From the NCBI GenBank assembly GCA_958430865.1, contig CAUDNR010000910.1:1-20192 (forward strand): DNA of 20,192 nt. The letters run 5' to 3'. Source of the stretch: Entrophospora sp. SA101. Lineage: Eukaryota > Glomeromycota > Glomeromycetes > Entrophosporales > Entrophosporaceae. Every line of letters starts with the position of its first letter. Position 1 is the first letter of the stretch. Of the stretch, positions 7,904 through 18,517 are shown piece by piece. The notes beneath the pieces were generated by a model. It did not search any database. It was not told where the DNA came from and was given only the letters and a program-made list of their open reading frames with translations. The position numbers and the translations under genes are program-made.

Positions 7904-9347
7904 TAGCATATTTATTACGCATATCTTGTTCATATAATTGTTTAAGAAGATTTTGAAATTTTGTTGATAATTCATCTATCACTACAACAACTTTATCATA
8001 TTTATGTAAAACTTTTGTCAAGTTTGTACGTAAACTTTCATATAAAGTCTGTAGATTATAATTTCTAAACACCATAAAACATGAGTCTAAACTTTGATTT
8101 TCTAAAATGACTGATTTAAACCTTTCCATAAGAGTACCAAGAAACAAGTGTCGCTCATTTAATTGTGCTAATTGTTGTTCCATCTCTGTCATTGTTATAA
8201 ACTTTTCAAAATTTCCATCATAGCCATCATCATTATTAATACTGCAATTTGAGGATGATCCAAGACTATTAGATAATTTAGTCGCTAAACATTGAGGGGA
8301 TTTTTTTTTATTAATAATAGACCAATAAGATTGATAAGTTTTTTTTAGAGAATTTTTAAATTCAATATCTAAAAAATTTATAATTTCCTGATGTCTATTT
8401 TTTAGTGAAGTGCCATAGACATAAAGTTTTTGTTGGCAAATCAAATACCTATAATGAAATTGCGTCAATACCTTGATAAACCATCTTTGATTTCCAGAAC
8501 TTGAAATCTTTTGTGGTTCCTTTGTGCTGGCTTGATCTCTTTGACGAAACCTTCGAATCATACTAACAACACCTTTTGAAATAAGTTCGCGCCTAGTCTT
8601 TGAACTATTCCATATTGACTCAGCAGTATAATAATCGTTATAATCATTATTGTTAATATTAATGTTGATGGTGGTGTTGTTGTTATTCATAATGTTATTG
8701 TTGATGTTATTATTAATTAAATTATTATGTTTAATATTAATGTTATCATTGTCTTTGATATCATCATTTTTTGTTGAAGCGATACCATAATTTCTACGAA
8801 TTGCGATCAATCCATACTTTTCCAATATATCATTTAAAGTTGATGTATGAGCAAAGTAATCTTTGCCTTTAGGAGATTCGATTTGTAATATTCTGTCTTT
8901 AAATCTAAAACAAGTAAACAGGATTCGTTGAACCAAAATGGAATATAGGCATTCTATTTGTACAGTACTTTTTGAGGATGATGATTTAGGATGTTTAACC
9001 TTGACAACTCTGACAATACATTTTTTATTAAAAAATATGGCGGAATAATCATCACCATTACTAAACCCAATTGCAATATTGTAAACTCCAGAACGAACCA
9101 AAATTGTAGGAACGCTTTGAAAATTATCCGCAGTTACTATAGATTGTCTTTTTTGAGCTAAAGAAGTTATTTTATTTGGAGAAAGTGGAAAGTCAAATGC
9201 TGAATACAAAGTTGAAGTGAAATTGTGTAAAGTTCTACATGTTTGAGAAATATTACATCGATCTATAATGGAAAGTGATGGATCTAAAAGAATGTTTTTT
9301 ACCACACAGGTTGGTTGATCAAATAAATAGTTTCGCTTATTTTTCAT
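7890..9347 (-). CDS. Uncharacterised Asn-rich protein, possible F-box-like N-terminus, 3' end replaced
   Basis: Single uninterrupted frame of 485 codons; I do not recognise the family. Residues about 20-55 (LLDPSLSIIDRCNISQTCRT LHNF...) look loosely like a fungal F-box helix pair, but weakly. An Asn/Ile-rich low-complexity stretch (KHNNLINNNINNNIMNNNN and on) lies at about residues 203-238. The region after it is basic, and the last 100 residues are helical with coiled-coil character (EMEQQLAQLNERHLFLGTLM; LSTKFQNLLKQLYEQ). The duplication junction at 7903/7904 falls inside the final codons: the last residues (SSN) and the stop come from the duplicated BRE4-like segment. The native C-terminus may therefore be missing, and expression is not shown. 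Upstream DNA (9348-9744) is non-coding. Confidence 0.6.
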   Translation of the reverse strand: MKNKRNYLFDQPTCVVKNILLDPSLSIIDRCNISQTCRTLHNFTSTLYSAFDFPLSPNKITSLAQKRQSIVTADNFQSVPTILVRSGVYNIAIGFSNGDDYSAIFFNKKCIVRVVKVKHPKSSSSKSTVQIECLYSILVQRILFTCFRFKDRILQIESPKGKDYFAHTSTLNDILEKYGLIAIRRNYGIASTKNDDIKDNDNINIKHNNLINNNINNNIMNNNNTTINININNNDYNDYYTAESIWNSSKTRRELISKGVVSMIRRFRQRDQASTKEPQKISSSGNQRWFIKVLTQFHYRYLICQQKLYVYGTSLKNRHQEIINFLDIEFKNSLKKTYQSYWSIINKKKSPQCLATKLSNSLGSSSNCSINNDDGYDGNFEKFITMTEMEQQLAQLNERHLFLGTLMERFKSVILENQSLDSCFMVFRNYNLQTLYESLRTNLTKVLHKYDKVVVVIDELSTKFQNLLKQLYEQDMRNKYAKSSN

Positions 9348-9744
9348 TTGATTTTTAAAGTTTTATTTTTTATTTTTTTTATTCTAAAAAAAAATTTTTT
9401 TCTTGGAATTAAAAAAAGTGTGCAAAGGTTGATTTTAAAGGTTTTTTTAAAAAAAAAAAATTTTTAAATCATACAATACATTAGTAATATAATATATATG
9501 AATGAAAAGGAATGGGAAGATTTTTTTTTTTATAATAGCCCTCTTTTCTGATAAAAAAAGAAGTTGTAAAAATAAAATTCGTTGATTCCAAAGAGAAGTG
9601 TCAAAATTCCAAATGTGTAGGCTACCTTATTTTAGACAATCAAGAGAAGATCGAATCTATTGTTTAAAATTTATTTTGGTTAAATTTAAAGAATTTGGGC
9701 TGAATTAAGATCATAGAAATTCTGGGATAAAAGCAGTAATGTTG
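9348..9744. other. Intergenic AT-rich DNA upstream of the 485-codon ORF
   Basis: Long A and T runs (for example 9365-9400 and 9445-9465) and no supportable ORF. It probably includes the promoter of the minus-strand ORF. The inverted repeat begins at 9745. Confidence 0.5.
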
Positions 9745-10490
9745 GCCGTTTAAAAATCCTTAGCCGCTAAGCCGTTTACTACCTAAATTGGTAACTTTAT
9801 GGCTATAATCAGAAGGTAACACGAATATTTATTCCCAAATTTAGAAATCATGCATCACTAATAGAATAAAAGGTTCTGATAGAAATTACATAATTATAGA
9901 GCTGAACATCAATTTAAAAATAAACCTAATAACATAATTTCCAAAAAGAAATTTTTCCGTGAAACAGATTTGTTAGTATTAGTATTAGGGTGAGATCAAC
10001 CAATGATGCAACGATCCAAGCTGAATATCACGTGGTATCATAACAATGTTTTGATAATTCATATGGAAATTTTTTTTTCACGTAAATCTTTCATTTTATC
10101 AATCAAACAATCGATTATTAATTAAACTTCATAATTTTAATTAATTGCGGGACGGGATCGATTCTAAATGTGGGAGAAGTGCCTCTTTTCTATTAGTTAT
10201 TGTTATTTTTTTAATAATTAAAAACTTTATTATCGGGCAAATCAGAACAAGAAGCAAGTATTACATAAAAATTATCCAATCATTATTCATTGCAGAAAAA
10301 AAATTTTTTTGAAAATACATTTTCTTGCACTATCAATAAAATCTACTAGACCTGTGCCCCAAAAAATTAAGTTCAATTTCAAATTGTTTTAAAGATAATA
10401 TAAATTAAAAATTAATTTACACAACTAAAAGAAAAGCAAAACCCGATGATAATAATGTTTATACATTTTATACATCCACAATTAATAATT

Positions 10491-10577
10491 CTACAATTCA
10501 AATTTTTCGTCCTTGTCTTGTTTTGTCAATATTAAATCTCCCACGATTTTTTTGATGAAAGTTGTGTTACGCCACAT
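10491..10577 (-). other. 28-codon small ORF divergent from the truncated arginase (copy)
   Basis: Identical to the small ORF at 18676-18762 because it lies in the inverted repeat. See that entry for content. No homology is recognised. Confidence 0.2.
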
Positions 10578-10735
10578 GATGTTGTACCTATCCAAATTAT
10601 TATATATATAATAAAATAATTTTTTCATTTTTTTTTTAAAATTATTATAATCATCAAAATTATTTAAATTACTAATTATTAAAATTTATTCTTGAAATAA
10701 TTAAAATTTAATCGGAATTATTAAAATAATAAAAA

Positions 10736-11232
10736 ATGGAAGAAGTATCATACAAATTTCTTAGAGGTAAGAGTGTAGGAGTAATTGGTTGTCCATTCAG
10801 CGGTGGCCAGGTTAGCATCATTCACGTTTAGTTATATCTTTTTGTCTTTTTTTTTTTAATTCGTACACGCTCGCTCATTCAATTATTGATTGATTAATTA
10901 AGCCTAAAGATGGTGTTGACGAGGGTCCATTGAAAATCATTGAATATGGATTGATAGAACAACTTCAAGAGATGGATTGGGACGTGGAATTTGATGGTCA
11001 TCTTAAACTCACTGATCTTAAACCGAAAGATGATCCAAATATAGGGAAATTGAAACGACCTCGTTATGTTTCACGAGTTACAGAAGCAGTCTCTAGGTCT
11101 GTTGAAAGGCATCATAGAAAAGGTCAAATGGTATTAACATTAGGTGGTGATCATAGTCTCGCACTTGGCACTGTATCCGGTACTTTAGCGGTTCATCATG
11201 ATGCATGTCTGATTTGGATTGATGCACACGCT
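10736..11232 (+). pseudogene. Truncated arginase copy (exons 1-2 only)
   Basis: Exon 1 (10736-10810, MEEVSYKF... SGGQ) and exon 2 (10903-11232, PKDG... WIDAHA) are identical to the intact gene, with the same intron (10811-10902). The copy breaks in intron 2 at 11265, so exons 3-6 are absent. It keeps GGDHS (His109) and Asp132/His134 of the metal site but loses Asp136, Asp236, Asp238 and Glu281, so it cannot form a working binuclear manganese centre. Reading through the donor gives DAHAVII and a stop. The joined sequence offers a good acceptor, TTTTTTTCTTGCAG, at about 11272-11285, which would add a short junk tail and a stop. The full promoter is duplicated, so it may be transcribed. Confidence 0.9.
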
Positions 11233-11261
11233 GTAATTATATAATAATTTTTTATCTTTGA

Positions 11262-12968
11262 TTTTCGGAGGTTTTTTTCTTGCAGAAATTTTTATTATTG
11301 CATCAAAGTCTACATCATTAAGAAAAGAGAACACCACTATCGAATTACTATTATTCGATAATGATAATAATAATCATCAATTATTCACTATTTTGTCAAC
11401 CATTAAGATAATACAAAGAATCAATAACAGAAACACTCACATTAAACCATAATGAGTTGCCACTTGTAAAAGATGAATTGTCAATAACACTAAAAATAAA
11501 TCTCATGAGTCATGATGTTGATTGGTTGATTGGGCTGCTGTTTTTCATAAGGGTATTTTACATATGACTATTAATTATTTATCTCAAAAAGTTCTTTAAA
11601 ATAGGAAACTTCCACGTGACTTGCGTGTTATTTTTTGCAGTGATTGTGTGATAATTCGTAATTTATTAAAGATTTGCCTCCTCAGTGGAAGACTTCAATT
11701 AGTTCCCTTATTTCATAAGTGTGCAATACTGGAATTTATTCCAAATGTTTTGATATCGATGCCACATACGTTTATATAAAGAGATCGACATTTCGGAACC
11801 TGCTCTATTCCGAAGCAATGGGAATGAAAGTGTATTTTTATGATATTGTTGTGCGTGAAAATGAAAATGCAATTCGCATGTTGATACGTGAAAATTAAAC
11901 TCCACCGTAGTTAATTATAGGTACAACATAACTGACGATGATAACACTAATAATCATTTAATATGCAAACGATTACATTATTATAATATTATAAACGCTT
12001 ATGTGTATTTTTTATAGTAGAATCAGTTATTTTAATACAAATAGATAATAAAAATTTTCCTATTCCTACATAAATAATAAACGAACAATTCGATCAAGTA
12101 TTTAGTAACAAGTAAAGACTATTGCGTTTTTTTTACAAAACTTACAAATCTTGCCACAACAGATTTACCCACTTATGACCTGTTGCTTAAGAGTCAGGGA
12201 CCTAGAATTCTTCTCCCATACACCAAGGAAACTACCTCTCTTAGTATTAGTAGCCGAAGTACTTCGAGCAAAATTTAATTTTATAATTAGATTTTTTAAC
12301 AAATTCAAATATCTTTCCACGTTTTGACTCTTCAACATTACATAGATAATTAATTATATATTTGCTATGTTACAGAATGGAAATCAGGATCAGCTTTGAG
12401 CTGGTTCCATAAATTTTATTTTTGGTACTGATTTACAAAAACTTCTCACACATACAAAACCCGCTATTGATTTTTGATGCTCGCTGGCATTAGGAGAAAC
12501 AACCTCTGAGATTGGATAAACAATTCATTTTTGGTTGTTGAGAATAATATTGATGTTCGTTGGTGTTGGAGAAAGGATTGACGATGATGATGTTGATGCA
12601 AATTATTAGTCCTCCATATTAATATATAGTGTAGTACAATTGTGGCAAGTGTTAGCATAAAGACTACTTATTTTCACAAATAATGTTCTATATTCTATGA
12701 AAAATGTACATTAACAAATTGTAAATTGGATGAAGAAATACAATGAATGAATGAATATGTGAGAAATGGATATATGTAGTGTGTGAAAATGAATTTGGAT
12801 TCATATATACATTAATAGATAAGAATGATTATGTGTACGAATGGACTACCAAGTGATTAATTAAATCCAAAAATTCTAAAAATCAATCAACTCTTTAACA
12901 TATCTATTAACACCAACTAAACTTTTGACGACACCAACCAACTTCATCAACTCATTAATTAGATGACT
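11262..12968 (+). repeat. 1707-bp direct duplication, copy 2 (native 3' flank of the BRE4-like gene)
   Basis: Identical in sequence and length to 6197-7903. Here its right end continues without interruption into the BRE4-like reading frame, so this copy keeps the native gene connection on that side, while its left side is joined to the inverted arginase arm. The segment between 11899 and 12875 holds no gene I can support. Confidence 0.95.
11655..11898 (+). pseudogene. Decayed fragment of D-3-phosphoglycerate dehydrogenase (copy 2)
   Basis: Same sequence as 6590-6833, with the diagnostic SEAMGMKVYFYDIV at 11809-11850. Both copies share the same lesions, so decay preceded the duplication. Confidence 0.5.
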
Positions 12969-15900
12969 AGACTTTATCAAATAAGCACAATAACATGCAT
13001 AAGCCGGCGTTTCAAAGTTATGTTTTGATAATCCGGACGCAGTTCTACTGATCTTATAACTTATTTTTCCAGCCAATCCAAATTTCGCATCACCAGATGC
13101 CACAATATTATAAGGTGGTAGACTAACACGATTTTCTAAAGCTGTCCCCAAGATATGAAATGCGGTCAAGATGTGTGTGACGTAGTGACATTTTGCTGGT
13201 GATAAAACATCAGCCAAGTCTGTTTTCCACTCTGTTCCATTCAAACTCAACAATTCGTGTTCAATTCCACAAACTAAATTCAACATGTTTTCAACTATAT
13301 CGATCATCCTTTTATATTTTTCCTCGGGATAATTTCCACGTAATGGTGGTTCGTAAACTGTTCTTGACAATAATAATCGTGCAATGCCGATTGATCGATT
13401 GATTCGTGAAACCAACTTACGAAATGGTTTGGTTGTGCTTAGTGAATTGGATTTGGTTTCTTTTAACAGCGATGAGACAGTCATTGAATAAAGTACTCCT
13501 ATGTCGGTTATTGTGTGTGCTAATCGATGTCTCACTTCTACTCTTCCTGCGTGTGGCCATGGGAACATTGTCATAATAAATGCAGCTGTTATACCAACAA
13601 TTACTGCAGATGTACGCTAATAATATAAAAATTAATGAATTTATAATTTATTTATAGATAAAATAAAAATAAACAAATAAATTATAAAATTATAAAAATA
13701 CCTTTTTAGCAACAACTAAAACATCATCATGCATTCCAACACCCATACTAGCCTGATAAGCATTAGCCAACACTAATGCAAAGTTTACCAACATTATCAC
13801 ACCACCAACGGTCCAAACTTTAGCATTTAAATATACAAACCAAAGTAATAAAGAGAATAAAAATAATACAGTGGCCAATCCATAAGTGTTTCCGCCTGTA
13901 ATCATCCAAGCTATTATTGCCATGCTAGCACCGACAACTGATCCTAATAATCTTCCAACTAATTGCAATACTGCACCACCTGTTGTTGGTGAAAATGATA
14001 ACACTGCACTTATTATTGCCCACTACAAAATTATCATACAATCATATATAAATAATCGATCGCATTGCATCAATAATAAAATGACCATAATAATAATTAA
14101 TTATTGTTTACCTGACCACGATAATTATCAAACCATTCATATGAATAAGGTAAAAAAGCGGGTATGCCTAAAGCTGTCACCACAATTGTATTTTTAAAAG
14201 CATATCTAGCATATTTACTATCAAACCAATTTCTTATTCGCCATAAATTATACCATAATTTTTGTATTTTTGTGGTTGGAAGAGTAACATCTGGATCATA
14301 AAATTCCATCCCCAATTCTTCTTCTTGTTCACGTCTACTTTGTGTCTCAAAGATTCTCCAACCATCCTCATTAATCTCACCAACATTATGCATTCGTTTT
14401 AGTAAAGGAATTGGTGGCATCCAAAGTTTTTTGAAATGTCGAGAAGTTTCCAATACTTTTATAAGGCCAACCAGAGAACCTAAACTTTCAGCAAAGACCA
14501 TCAAATCATTTTCAAAGAACATCAATAGTAATAACACACGTTGTGGTGACGGACTTATTGTTGGTGTTTCGCTAAATAAACGATCCAGATATATACGACG
14601 AGCCTGCTGATAATTTCTAATGGCCGACCGTAGATACTCCAGTGGATCATTCAATGGACTAGTTTTATGGGAAATGGCAGAATTGTTGCCGAATGGCAAC
14701 CATCTATAATACCATGGTGAACTACAATTATGTCGCAGATGATCAACACGAGATACACAATCTGCTAGACACAATTGACATGTTTCAGATAGCTCACTAC
14801 AAATTTGTTTGAAAATATCTAATAATTTATCTAAATCTTCTTCACTTCCCGTGGTGTTTGCTGAGCTAGTCGGTGCTACAGATGGATAATATGAATAACA
14901 ACTACTAGAATAACTGTTCAGACGATTACGAAATCCATAACGATTCCTATAATTATCGCTGCTGTTATTGTTGTTGTTGCTATCATTATTGATATCATTA
15001 TTGACATCATTATTGACATCATTATTACTTTGCTGTTGTTGTCGTTGTCGATGCTGATGTTGTATGCCAGCAGTTAGTTCATGTTCAGCATTTGTATCTA
15101 AAAGTATCTGGACTGTACCCTCTTGACCATCTTTCATCAATTCCTCCTCAATCACTCCACTTAACGCCAAGCCACCTAAAGTCATATGCATAGATTTCAC
15201 CAACCTGTTGATCTCAATTAAATCCTGTGGACCAATTTTTGAAAAACTTATTTCATGTTGAGCTTCACGTTTAGCTGTGTCCAAATTCAGTAAATTATCT
15301 TGTGCTTGACGATGAAACATAGCAATTGTGTTACGATTGTATGGGTCGCATAAAAAAAAATGAGTTTCATGTTCCAATAGATGTATGAAGCTTTGTAACG
15401 TGGCATGTAAATATGGTATATAATTCGTTGTAGCGTTTTCTGGCCATAATGATATATTGACAATCAATGAACATGCAGGACCAATAAGCATTGGTATCAC
15501 CAGCGTTTTCTGATTTCCCATAAAAAAAAAGATTAGTAATGAATTCCTTTATTAAAATATAACAAAGGGGAAAGGAAAATCAGACTAACCAATATATTAT
15601 TGGTATCTTGGGGTTTTATGTATGATTGAGTTAAAGAAAATGTCATTATGATACAAGCATTGATGGAACCATATCTCATAGGGGGCCATTTAATCTTATC
15701 ATATGAAAGGATGAAGGTACCAATAGCCAAGAACAACAAACTAATTATTGTCGAACCTATATTAAATATTTCATCGCCACGAATTGCATCTGATATTTTG
15801 ATTCCAACGTAAGACCATAAAGTAGCTATGCATGCACCTATTATTCCCCAGCCTGCACTCTTTTTTTCATAATAACAAGATCAAGAGAAAAAGATCGACA

Positions 15901-16308
15901 GAAAATGTCATTATCACGATACTAATACTCGGAACGTTAAATTACGAAATAAATTTTTATTTACCTCAACCAAAGAACCAAAAGTTCCTGATGGTTGAAA
16001 ATAACAAACCATCACAATCGCCAAAAAAGTTCCCGTCCCAATTGTTTTCATGACAGGCACGGTAAGAACTATAAGAAAAGCCAGCCAATAAGCAACAGCA
16101 GCTTTTAAAACTTTTTTTGTCATTGGCCAAGTCAGTTTTAAAGCAATATCATGATAAATCGGTATTAACAAATGATTTAAAAAATTTGACCATTTTAAAT
16201 ATTCGATACAATTTTTAGGTTTTGGTATTGATGGTTTTTTTATATTGACGTAATTGTTAGTATTTGGATCTATGCAACCTAATTTTTCAAGTTCTTTAAG
16301 AGCCTCTA

Positions 16309-16342
<34 letters not shown>

Positions 16343-16705
16343 TCTATTTCCACGATTGTAATTTAGATTATTATTTGAATTTATGATTTTAAATAATTCG
16401 TCAGGTGTTAAAGTTAACTCGTTATCAAAAAAAGCTTCATCGTTATTATTATGGCTATTATTGTTGTTTAGATGATTGAATGCCGAAGCACTTGATTCGC
16501 CTTCTTCTTCCTCCAGTGTAGATAAAGTGTGTATAGTTAAAGAAGAACGAGATTTAGATAATCTTGGACATTTATTACTATTACTATTACTATTACTATT
16601 ACTATTACTATTACTATTACTATTACTATTACTATTACTATTACTATTACTATTGTTATTATTATTATCCGTCATTATTTTTGTTTTTTTTTTTAACTTG
16701 AACAA
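12876..16705 (-). CDS. BRE4-like multi-pass membrane protein (FUSC / aromatic acid exporter superfamily)
   Basis: Five exons: 15965-16705, 15590-15859, 14112-15509, 13702-14022 and 12876-13616; introns of 105, 80, 89 and 85 nt; joined frame about 1156 aa, close to yeast Bre4 (about 1125 aa, from memory). The N-terminus is low complexity: (Ser-Asn) repeats, then an 11-Asn run. The first membrane cluster spans the end of exon 1 and exon 2 (AYWLAFLIVLTVPV, GTFLAIVMVCYFQPSGTFGS). A long soluble middle with an Asn/Gln-rich insert follows in exon 3. The second cluster in exons 4-5 begins GQWAIISAVLSFSPTTGGA and includes WMITGGNTYGLATVLFLF. Duplicated membrane clusters with a cytosolic middle are typical of FUSC/ArAE proteins; the end matches the DUF2421-type C-terminus in style. 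Transport substrate is unknown. Intron 1 uses an AAG acceptor. Start choice: Met1 (MFKLKKK) or Met11 (MTDNN). The last 93 bp lie in the direct duplication. Confidence 0.88.
16309..16341 (-). repeat. ATT microsatellite coding an Asn run
   Basis: A run of eleven ATT triplets on the plus strand encodes eleven Asn on the minus strand within exon 1 of the BRE4-like gene. Length variation would change the Asn run without shifting frame. Confidence 0.85.
16574..16654 (-). repeat. Hexanucleotide microsatellite coding Ser-Asn repeats
   Basis: The unit ATTACT is repeated about 13 times in uninterrupted register. On the minus strand it encodes alternating Ser and Asn just after the start of the BRE4-like protein. 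A slippage event adds or removes one Ser-Asn pair and keeps frame. The poly-Leu frame on the other strand (16476-16769) is a shadow. Confidence 0.9.
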
Positions 16706-17062
16706 AAAATATTTTAGTTTTATTTTTAAAGAAAAAGAAATACGTCATATCATCATTTATTTATTGTAAAAAAAAAAAAAATAAATAAAAATTAGATAAG
16801 GAAAATTTATTGTCAAACTAACGTTATTTATTTAAAAAGAACCAAATCGAGTCAATCACGCATAAATCACGCATTCTAACAATTTTATTATTATTACTTT
16901 ATTATACTTTATTATTTTATTTTCTATCTATAAAAGGTGAATTTCGACTAAGACAAATTTGATAATTACTATTAGAATACATTTAATTATTCTATTTTAT
17001 GCACTATAACATTCATTATATTATTATTATTATTATATTATTATAGTAAATATAAATTTTAA
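16706..17062. other. Intergenic region between the arginase 3' end and the BRE4-like start
   Basis: Both neighbours are on the minus strand, so this is the 3' flank of arginase and the promoter of the BRE4-like gene. It is AT-rich with ATT and A runs (17018-17043, 16768-16781). CACGCAT occurs twice at 16857-16875 (TCACGCATAAATCACGCAT), a possible paired site. No ORF is seen. Confidence 0.4.
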
Positions 17063-18517
17063 TTATAGTAAAGTTTCGCCTGTTTAAAATAAAAAAAAAA
17101 AATTTGTTTAATTAATTAATTAAAAATAATAAATAAATCATTAGCGAATGCAGAAAAAATTTACCTAAACTACATCTGATCAACGAACATCCTACAGTTA
17201 CAGTTTCGAATATACTAGCTTCATCTGCAAGCGTTGGGTTTACCTCCTAATAATTGTAACAATTATTTAATATTATTACAACAATAAGAATAATTATGAT
17301 TGTAATGCAATTAATTAATTATATCATATATAGGCAATAAAAATAAAATAATAAATTTGGAAAAAAAGTGCTTTACCATTAAATCTACGGCAACCAAAAG
17401 TCCCGTTTCATGAATTGCTTCGCATATGTAATGACCTTCTCTAAAGGTCAAACCGCCACGAACAGGTGTACCTTTATCGGAAATTAGAATAATCAAAAGG
17501 AAATTTTAATTTAAATGAATATAATTAAATACATTGACATAAAATCAGATTATTTGTTACCTGTACTAGGCGCAACAGTTGGATCTAGTGCATCGACGTC
17601 AAAACTAAGATGAATTGGACGATTTCTATCCGGATTTACTGTGTCCAATGCCATTTCCATTACTTTACCAATTCCATATTTATCGATTTCGTGCATCGAA
17701 AAGGCTTTGATACCGTGTTGCTTTAAAATCTTTTTTTCTGGTTGATCAATATCTCGAAGTCCAATATAAACTAATCTGTCTGGTGTAAGTCTTGGCTTAA
17801 TCCACTCAAAACCCTCCATTTTCCCTGCTATCCCTAATAGAAAAGATACTGGGCATCCATGTAAATTCCCTGAATCGGTAGATTCGGGTGTATTTATATC
17901 CTAATAAGTTAAATAATAAAAAAACAAATAAACAAACAACAAATAAAAAAAACAAATAAATAAACAACAAATAAAAAAATAATCATAAAAATCAAAGATA
18001 AAAAATTATTATATAATTACAGCGTGTGCATCAATCCAAATCAGACATGCATCATGATGAACCGCTAAAGTACCGGATACAGTGCCAAGTGCGAGACTAT
18101 GATCACCACCTAATGTTAATACCATTTGACCTTTTCTATGATGCCTTTCAACAGACCTAGAGACTGCTTCTGTAACTCGTGAAACATAACGAGGTCGTTT
18201 CAATTTCCCTATATTTGGATCATCTTTCGGTTTAAGATCAGTGAGTTTAAGATGACCATCAAATTCCACGTCCCAATCCATCTCTTGAAGTTGTTCTATC
18301 AATCCATATTCAATGATTTTCAATGGACCCTCGTCAACACCATCTTTAGGCTTAATTAATCAATCAATAATTGAATGAGCGAGCGTGTACGAATTAAAAA
18401 AAAAAAGACAAAAAGATATAACTAAACGTGAATGATGCTAACCTGGCCACCGCTGAATGGACAACCAATTACTCCTACACTCTTACCTCTAAGAAATTTG
18501 TATGATACTTCTTCCAT
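17063..18517 (-). CDS. CAR1: Arginase (intact, six exons)
   Basis: Hydrolyses L-arginine to urea and L-ornithine with a binuclear manganese centre; in fungi it is the first step of arginine catabolism. Exons: 18443-18517, 18021-18350, 17561-17900, 17377-17471, 17165-17246 and 17063-17079; 939 nt joined, 312 aa, the usual length. Motifs: [17 protein letters not shown] (19-33), [10 protein letters not shown] (106-115), IDAHADINTP (131-140), [10 protein letters not shown] (145-154), SFDVDALDP (234-242) and MEVNP (280-284). Metal or catalytic ligands His109, Asp132, His134, Asp136, Asp236, Asp238, with His149 and Glu281, are all present, and the C-terminus GETLL is fungal-type. Introns are 92, 120, 89, 130 and 85 nt; introns 1 and 3 end in AAG, fixed by the conserved protein sequence. 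The 5' part (exons 1-2 and promoter) is in the inverted repeat and exists twice. Symbol by family, orthology not tested. Confidence 0.95.

Larger units (their letters stand above)
9745..11265 (+). repeat. 1521-bp inverted repeat, arm 1 (arginase 5' segment)
   Basis: It is the reverse complement of 17988-19508: coordinates of paired bases always sum to 29253, including across poly-T runs of 10 and 11 bases, so there are no indels; I saw no substitutions. The arm carries about 1 kb of arginase upstream DNA plus arginase exons 1-2 and the start of intron 2. Its inner end shares TTTT (11262-11265) with the start of the direct duplication, a 4-bp microhomology at the junction. Confidence 0.95.

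Noticed and set aside
16476..16769. Poly-leucine plus-strand ORF
   Set aside because: Exact antisense shadow of the Ser-Asn microsatellite in the BRE4-like exon 1.
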